From CAVSLM01 sp963728895 (GTDB taxonomy: Bacteria; Pseudomonadota; Gammaproteobacteria; JBBQDK01), in contig CAVSLM010000004.1 of NCBI GenBank assembly GCA_963728895.1, positions 124,001 to 188,000 on the forward strand: DNA of 64,000 bases, given 5' to 3'. The translations under genes and the position numbers were made by a program. Every line of letters starts with the position of its first letter. Position 1 is the first letter of the stretch. The notes beneath the pieces are model-generated. The model did no database searches. It was not told the origin of the DNA and saw only the letters and a list, made by a program, of their open reading frames with translations. Shown piece by piece: positions 58,890 to 64,000 of this stretch.

Positions 58890-59438
58890 CTATGGTGTGC
58901 CCTCGCGGGTGAGGGCGTCGACGAGAGCGGACAGATCGCGGTAGACCGGCACGTCTTGCAGCTCTGCGGCATGGGCGCGCAGGGTCTGCGCTCCCTTGCC
59001 GGTCAGCAGCAGCACCGGCCGCGCGCCGGCCGCCCGGGCCGCCTGGACATCGCGCAGTGAATCGCCTACGGCCGGCACGCCCGCGAGCTCCACATGCAGC
59101 CGCGCCGCGATGTCCAGCAACAGACCGGGTTTGGGTTTGCGGCAGGAGCAGCCTTCGTCCGGTCCGTGCGGACAGAAGAACACCGCCTCGATATGCCCGC
59201 CGAGGTCGGCGACGAAACGATGCATTTTTTCCTGGATCTGCAGTAATCCCGAGATGTCGAACAGACCCCGCGCCAGTCCCGACTGGTTGCTCGCGATAAC
59301 CACCCAGTAGCCGGCATGATTGAGGCGTGCGATCGCCTCGACGCTGCCGGGAATGGCTTGCCACTCGGCGGGCGACTTGATGTAGTCCTCCCGGTCCTCG
59401 TTGATGACACCGTCGCGATCGAGGATGATCAGCCGCAC
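58890..59438 (-). CDS. gmhB: D-glycero-beta-D-manno-heptose 1,7-bisphosphate 7-phosphatase
   Basis: 182-residue HAD phosphatase of LPS heptose synthesis. The HAD nucleophile motif is IILDRDGVINEDRED at the N-terminus, the zinc-binding loop is CPHGPDEGCSCRKPKPG and GDSLRDVQAA follows. It lies 22 bases before plsC. Confidence 0.95.
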   Translation of the reverse strand: MRLIILDRDGVINEDREDYIKSPAEWQAIPGSVEAIARLNHAGYWVVIASNQSGLARGLFDISGLLQIQEKMHRFVADLGGHIEAVFFCPHGPDEGCSCRKPKPGLLLDIAARLHVELAGVPAVGDSLRDVQAARAAGARPVLLLTGKGAQTLRAHAAELQDVPVYRDLSALVDALTREGTP

Positions 59439-59528
59439 GGCAACCGTGCTCCGTCAAGCCGTGCGCACGATGTGGCGGCGGCCCTTGCACTGCGCCGCGC
59501 CGCTCCTGCTCCGGGCATCGCGCGCTGC

Positions 59529-59870
59529 TTACTCATCGACGCCACGAAACTCGGAGACGCGGATGCGTCCGTCCACCATCCGTGCATCGCGCCGCTCGAG
59601 CTTCGCCATCTTGTCCCAGAATCCCTGCAGCAGATCGAAGTCGGCGGCGATCGCCGTACCGATGACCAGTATCAGCAGGTCTGCCACCTCCTCGGCCAGC
59701 GCTTCGCGGCGCTTGCCTTTGGTGATGCAGGAGGAGATCTCACCCAGCTCCTCGGTCATCAACGCCACCCGGTAGACCAGGTCCTCGCCGCCGTTCTCGC
59801 GGAAGCGGTGCTTGCGATGAAAGGCGCGCACCGCCTCCAGCATCTGGCCGTAGGAATCGGGATCGTTCAT
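59529..59870 (-). CDS. MazG-like nucleotide pyrophosphohydrolase
   Basis: 113 residues from ATG 59870. The MazG-like helix pair has the metal motif TEELGEISSC and EEVADLLILV (EExxE and ExxD). Such proteins hydrolyse (d)NTPs, but the substrate is unknown. An upstream in-frame reading contains a repeated CGTGTC run and is not used. Confidence 0.8.
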   Translation of the reverse strand: MNDPDSYGQMLEAVRAFHRKHRFRENGGEDLVYRVALMTEELGEISSCITKGKRREALAEEVADLLILVIGTAIAADFDLLQGFWDKMAKLERRDARMVDGRIRVSEFRGVDE

Positions 59871-59918
59871 GTCTCGTGTCCGTGTCCGTGTCCGTAGCAT
59901 GAGCGCGTCTGCCGCCCG

Positions 59919-61995
59919 TCAGCCCTGCAGGCGCGACAGGTCCGCCACCTGCAGAAACAGTGCACTGAGCCCGGTGAGGAGCGCAAGACGGTTGGTGCGC
60001 ACCGCCGCATCGTCGGTCATCACCATCACCGAATCGAAAAACCGGTCCACCGGCTCGCGCAACGCGGCGAGCAGGGTCATGGCCTGGGTGTAATCGCCGC
60101 GTGCAAGCAGTGGCGCGACCTGCGCAGAGAGCTCGGCGACGCCTGCGGCGAGCGCGCGCTCGGCGGGATCGGTGAGCCGTTGCGGATCCACCTGCTCGGG
60201 TACCGGTTCCTGCGTCTGGCGCAGGATGTTGCGGATGCGTTTGTTGGCTGCCGAGAGCGCCGCGCCTTCGTTCAGGGTGCGAAAGGCGCTGACGGCGTGC
60301 AGGCGCCGGTCGAAGTCGAGCGGTCGCGCCGGCCGGCAGGCCAGAACGGACTCGAATACGTCGGGCTTCAGCCCTCCTTCGAGATAGTAGCCGCGCAGGC
60401 GCTCCATCGCGTAGTCGAACACCTCCGCCTCAACCGCGCCGGCGCGCAGCGCGGCGGGGTAACCGTGGGAGGCGGCGGCGATGGCATCGGCCAGGTTCAG
60501 CTCCAGGCGTCCCTCGATGACGATGCGCAACACCCCCAGCGCCGCGCGGCGCAGACCATAGGGATCCCTGTCGCCGCTCGGGCGCTGGCCGATGGCGAAA
60601 ATGCCCACCAGGGTATCGAGGCGGTCGGCGAGCGCCAGAGCCTGACCGCAGCCGCTGGAGGGCAGGCGGTCGCCGGCGTAGCGCGGCAGATACTGCTCGG
60701 TCGATGGCCTGAGCCACTTCGACGGGTTCTCCATCATGCGCGGCGTAGTAGCGCCCCATGATGCCCTGCAGCTCGGGGAACTCGCCCACCATGCTGGAGA
60801 GCAGATCGCACTTGGCGAGCCGTGCGGCGCGCCGTGCCATGGCGGGATCGGCCTGCGCCGCCGGCGCGATGGCCTGGGCCAGACGCTCCAGACGCAGGGT
60901 CTTGTCGTACAGGGTGCCGAGCTGATCCTGGAACACTACGCTCTTGAGATCCGCGAGCCGTTCCCCCAGCGCGCGGCGGCGGTCCTGCTCCCAGAAGAAC
61001 GCCGCGTCACTGAGCCGCGGACGCACCACCCGCTCGTTGCCGGCGCGCACCTGATCCGGGTCGCGGCTCTCGATGTTGCTCACGGCGATGAACCGCGGCA
61101 GCAGTATTCCCTGCGCATCCACCACGTGGAAGTACTTCTGGTTGCCCTTCATGGTGGAGATCAGCGCCTCGTGGGGTACCTGCAGGAACTGCGGATCGAA
61201 GGCACCCATGATCGGCACCGGCCATTCCACCAGCGCTGTCACTTCATCGAGCAGCGCTTCGTCGATCACCGCGGTTCCCCCAGCCGCAGCGGCAGTCTGC
61301 ACCACCTGGGTGCGAATCGCCTCGCGGCGCGCATCAAAATCGGCCAGTACGTGACCCTCGCGCTCGAGCAGCGGCGCGTAGTCGCGCGGCTCGGCCAGAT
61401 ACAGGGGCTCGGGATGATGGAAGCGATGCCCGCGCGTGTGGCGGCCCGCCTGCTGGCCGAGAATCGTGGCGTCGAGCACCTCGCTGCCGAACAGCAGCAC
61501 CACCCAGTGCACCGGGCGCACGAACTCCTCCTCGAGTGCGCCCCAGCGCATGCGCTTGGGTATGGGCAGGCGCGCCAGCGCTTCTTCCACGATGCCCGGC
61601 ACCAGCGCACCCGCCGGCTGCCCGGGCTGGGTGCTGCGAAACACCAGCCATGCGCCCTTTTCCGTCTCCTCGTGCTCCAGGTCGTCGACCGCGACCTTGC
61701 AGGAGCGCGCGAATCCTTCCGCCGCCCTGGTGGGCGCACCGTCCGCTCCGAACGCTGCGCCCAGCGCTGGACCGCGGCGCTCCAGCACCCGATCCGGCTG
61801 GCGTGCGATCAAGCCCTGCACCAGCACGGCAAGGCGCCGCGGCGTGGCGTAGGGGCGCAGCGCCAAGAAGTCCAGGGCATCGTGCTCCAGCCCCTCGCGC
61901 ATACCTGCCGTGAATGCGTCCGAAAGCGAGCGCAGCGCCTTGGGCGGCAACTCCTCGGTACCGATCTCGATCAGCAGGTCACGACGCTCAGCCAC
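59919..61995 (-). CDS. glyS: glycyl-tRNA synthetase beta subunit (apparent 1-base frameshift)
   Basis: Beta subunit of the heterotetrameric enzyme. GTG 61995 overlaps the glyQ stop (GTGGCTGA) and opens AERRDLLIEIGTEELPPKAL. The sequence is family-like to GIMGRYYAAHDGE...AQAID, then loses frame; omitting one base near 60702 restores EQYLPRYAGDRLPSSGCGQA and continues to the C-terminal anticodon-binding domain, giving 691 residues, close to E. coli's 689. Essential gene, so a sequence error is likely. Confidence 0.93.
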
Positions 61996-62929
61996 GGGCG
62001 CGCGCTTCCTGCAGCAGGGGGAAGCCGAGCGCCTCGCGCCGGGCGTAATAGGCCTGTGCCACGCCACGCGCCAGTGTGCGTACCCGCAGGATGTAACGCT
62101 GGCGCTCGGTCACGGCGATGGCCTTGCGTGCGTCGAGCAGGTTGAAGGTGTGGGAGGCCTTCAGCATCATCTCGTAGGCGGGCAGCGGCAGACCGGCGTC
62201 CAACAGCCGCGTACTCTCCTGTTCGCAGGTGTCGAACCATTGGAACAGCGCGTCGACGTCGGCCTGCTCGAAGTTGTAGGCCGACATCTCCACCTCGTTC
62301 TGATGGAACACGTCACCGTAGGTCACTCTGCCCAGCGCTCCGTCGGTCCACACCAGGTCGAACACGCTCTCCACGCCCTGCAGGTACATGGCGATGCGCT
62401 CCAGCCCGTAGGTGATCTCACCGCTCACCGGCCGGCAGTCGAGGCCTCCAACCTGCTGAAAATAAGTGAACTGGGTCACTTCCATGCCGTTCAGCCATAC
62501 CTCCCATCCCAGCCCCCAGGCGCCGAGTGTCGGGGACTCCCAGTTGTCCTCCACGAAACGGATGTCGTGCACCAGCGGGTCCAGACCAAGCCAACGCAGC
62601 GAGTCCAGGTACAGATCTTGTATATCCAAAGGCGACGGCTTGATGAGCACCTGGAACTGGTAGTAGTGCTGCAGGCGGTTCGGGTTCTCGCCGTAGCGCC
62701 CGTCGGTGGGACGGCGTGAGGGTTGGACATAGGCGGCGCTCCACGGCTCCGGACCGATCGCGCGCAGGAAAGTGGCCGGATGAAAGGTACCCGCGCCGAC
62801 TTCCATGTCGTAGGGCTGCAGCAACACGCAGCCGCGCACCGACCAGTAGTGCTGCAGGCTCAGGATGAGACCCTGGAAGGTGCGCGGTTCGGACCCGGCC
62901 TGGTCGGGGGCAGGCTGCTCGGAAGGCAA
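61988..62929 (-). CDS. glyQ: glycyl-tRNA synthetase alpha subunit
   Basis: Catalytic class II subunit. TFQGLILSLQHYWSVRGCVL, DMEVGAGTFHPATFLRAIGP and the AYVQPSRRPTDGRYGENPNR motif (class II motif 2) are family-defining. The start is uncertain: TTG 62929 gives 313 residues with 13 before RTFQG, while GTG 63004 or ATG 62998 would give about 336-338; E. coli GlyQ has 303. It overlaps glyS by 8 bases at the 3' end. Confidence 0.93.
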   Translation of the reverse strand: MPSEQPAPDQAGSEPRTFQGLILSLQHYWSVRGCVLLQPYDMEVGAGTFHPATFLRAIGPEPWSAAYVQPSRRPTDGRYGENPNRLQHYYQFQVLIKPSPLDIQDLYLDSLRWLGLDPLVHDIRFVEDNWESPTLGAWGLGWEVWLNGMEVTQFTYFQQVGGLDCRPVSGEITYGLERIAMYLQGVESVFDLVWTDGALGRVTYGDVFHQNEVEMSAYNFEQADVDALFQWFDTCEQESTRLLDAGLPLPAYEMMLKASHTFNLLDARKAIAVTERQRYILRVRTLARGVAQAYYARREALGFPLLQEARARG

Positions 62930-63095
62930 GTGGCGGTTCCCGGAAAGTGGTGCAGTGCACGAGGTGTGCAAGTATATCCCCTTTACCGGGCGTTTCATTA
63001 ACACGTCCAGCCGCGGCGAAGAGCGGATGACACGTTGACCTGCGGCTCAAGGGGCATCGATTCGAGTCGATGCCGTGCGTCGCAAAGGAGGTACT

Positions 63096-63665
63096 ATGAA
63101 GCCCCTGGTATTGGAACCGACCGCCACGGCGCAGTGGCACGCGCTGGTGAACGAAGCCGCGCAGCGCTGCGACTGCCGCCTGGACGAAACACTGGAAAGC
63201 TACCTGGTGTTTCTGCTGATGCGTTTCACCGGCCGACCGGAGGTTACGGCGAGCGTGCTGGCGCTCGAGTTCCTGCAGGGCGCCCACGCCTCCGGCCGGG
63301 CACGGCGCGAGCAGCTCCAGGAGGTGGGGGACAAGTGCCTGCTCTTCTCGGGCCTGTTTCCACGCCGCGCGGATCGGTGCCTGGTGCGGGTCGGCTACTT
63401 TGTGGCGCTGGGCCGCACCGCCTATCACGAGCTCGCCGCATCGCTGGCGCGCGGTGCCGCCGAAACCTACACGCGGCTTTCCGAAGGCTTCGTCACCCTC
63501 ATGGACGTCCTGCAGGCCATGCGCGGCATGACCGGCAACCCGGCACTCACGCAGCTGGCCGCCGTTGAGTTGTGGCACGACACCGCCAGCCGCGGCGCGC
63601 TGCGCCAGCTGCAGGGCTACACCGACGCCACTCCGGTTGCCGATCCCAGCGGTCGCCGCCACTAA
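63096..63665 (+). CDS. conserved hypothetical protein
   Basis: 189 residues from ATG 63096, preceded by a strong AAAGGAGG site. Mostly helical and soluble: ATAQWHALVNEAAQRCDCRL, EVTASVLALEFLQGAHASGR, and RVGYFVALGRTAYHELAASL. I do not recognise a domain. It diverges from glyQ. Confidence 0.75.
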   Translation: MKPLVLEPTATAQWHALVNEAAQRCDCRLDETLESYLVFLLMRFTGRPEVTASVLALEFLQGAHASGRARREQLQEVGDKCLLFSGLFPRRADRCLVRVGYFVALGRTAYHELAASLARGAAETYTRLSEGFVTLMDVLQAMRGMTGNPALTQLAAVELWHDTASRGALRQLQGYTDATPVADPSGRRH

Positions 63666-63818
63666 TGAGGGCTTGGCCCGGCGCCAGGACGGCTGCGAAT
63701 TTCGCCAGCTTCCGGGATGCTGGTGAGGGTTTCAGGTTAGCCCGCCGCGGTGCAAGGGCGGTGCGATTGGACTAGAATCGTCAGTCCCTTTTCCGCAATC
63801 GAGCCTCGCTAAGCACCT

Positions 63819-64000
63819 GTGGCGACCCAGCGCAAAGCCGTAGCCCTGATCTCGGGCGGGCTGGATTCCATGCTCGCCGCAAAGGTGATCGTGGATCAGG
63901 GTGTGCACGTCGAGGGCATCAACTTCTTCACCGGCTTCTGCGTCGAGGGCCATACCCACGCCATTCGCAAGCAGCGGCATGGGCGCGTGAAGCGCAACAA
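63819..64000 (+). CDS. PP-loop ATPase, tRNA thiouridylase-like (partial, runs off the window)
   Basis: From GTG 63819 the product reads VATQRKAVALISGGLDSMLA with the pyrophosphatase loop SGGLDS, followed by NFFTGFCVEGHTHAIRKQRH. The motif and the GxNFFTGFC segment match the COG0482-like family related to MnmA/ThiI, which adenylates substrates during sulfur transfer. Only the first ~60 codons are present. Confidence 0.75.
   Translation, partial: MATQRKAVALISGGLDSMLAAKVIVDQGVHVEGINFFTGFCVEGHTHAIRKQRHGRVKRN

Noticed and set aside
61115..61135. Third parS site around CCACGTGGAAG in glyS
   Set aside because: Only one half matches the consensus; a codon coincidence (His-Val).

Overview
The window is a GC-rich chromosome segment from a gammaproteobacterium and contains the replication origin region. 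The order rpmH-rnpA-yidD-yidC-mnmE running left from dnaA, dnaA-dnaN-recF-gyrB running right, and mnmG-rsmG-parA-parB-atpIBEFHAGDC further left is the layout known from Pseudomonas- and Xanthomonas-like lineages. The genus cannot be fixed from the sequence alone.

Layout. 0-5 kb: a gliding-type ABC exporter operon (ATPase, permease fused to a GldG-like domain, DUF4340 protein). 5-10.4 kb: a graveyard of mobile DNA with one intact REP-associated transposase (RAYT), several RAYT remnants sharing 19-bp inverted ends, an IS91-type remnant, a sulfotransferase fragment and a few small genes. 10.4-15 kb: glmS, glmU and an SlyD-like FKBP. 15.4-22.5 kb: the complete F-type ATP synthase operon. 23-27.4 kb: parB, parA, rsmG, mnmG. 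27.4-47.7 kb: a 20-kb accessory block between mnmG and mnmE, which are usually neighbours. It holds an orphan NuoE/FdhG-like ferredoxin, an extracellular nuclease next to a VPLPA-CTERM protein, a SRAP protein, a giant CheB-CheR-PAS-kinase-receiver protein, an SPFH/NfeD pair, and an island of four secreted proteins (an M35-like metallopeptidase, two further proteins sharing its ~50-residue tryptophan repeats, and a PAN-domain protein). 47.7-58 kb: mnmE to gyrB with oriC and two parS sites. 58-64 kb: plsC, gmhB, a MazG-like gene, glyS, glyQ, a conserved hypothetical gene and the start of a PP-loop gene.

Two themes run through the window. First, a ~412-bp non-autonomous element (three full copies, one half copy, one loose end) has short terminal inverted repeats, sits exactly in CTAG sites and carries two inverted REP-like palindromes. 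It looks like an IS630-mobilised MITE. Second, many core genes (atpD, atpG twice, atpF, dnaA, dnaN, glyS, plus the DUF4340 gene) are broken by what reads as one surplus base. Because these genes are essential and the reading frame resumes perfectly, I treat most of these as probable sequence or assembly errors and annotate the genes as functional.
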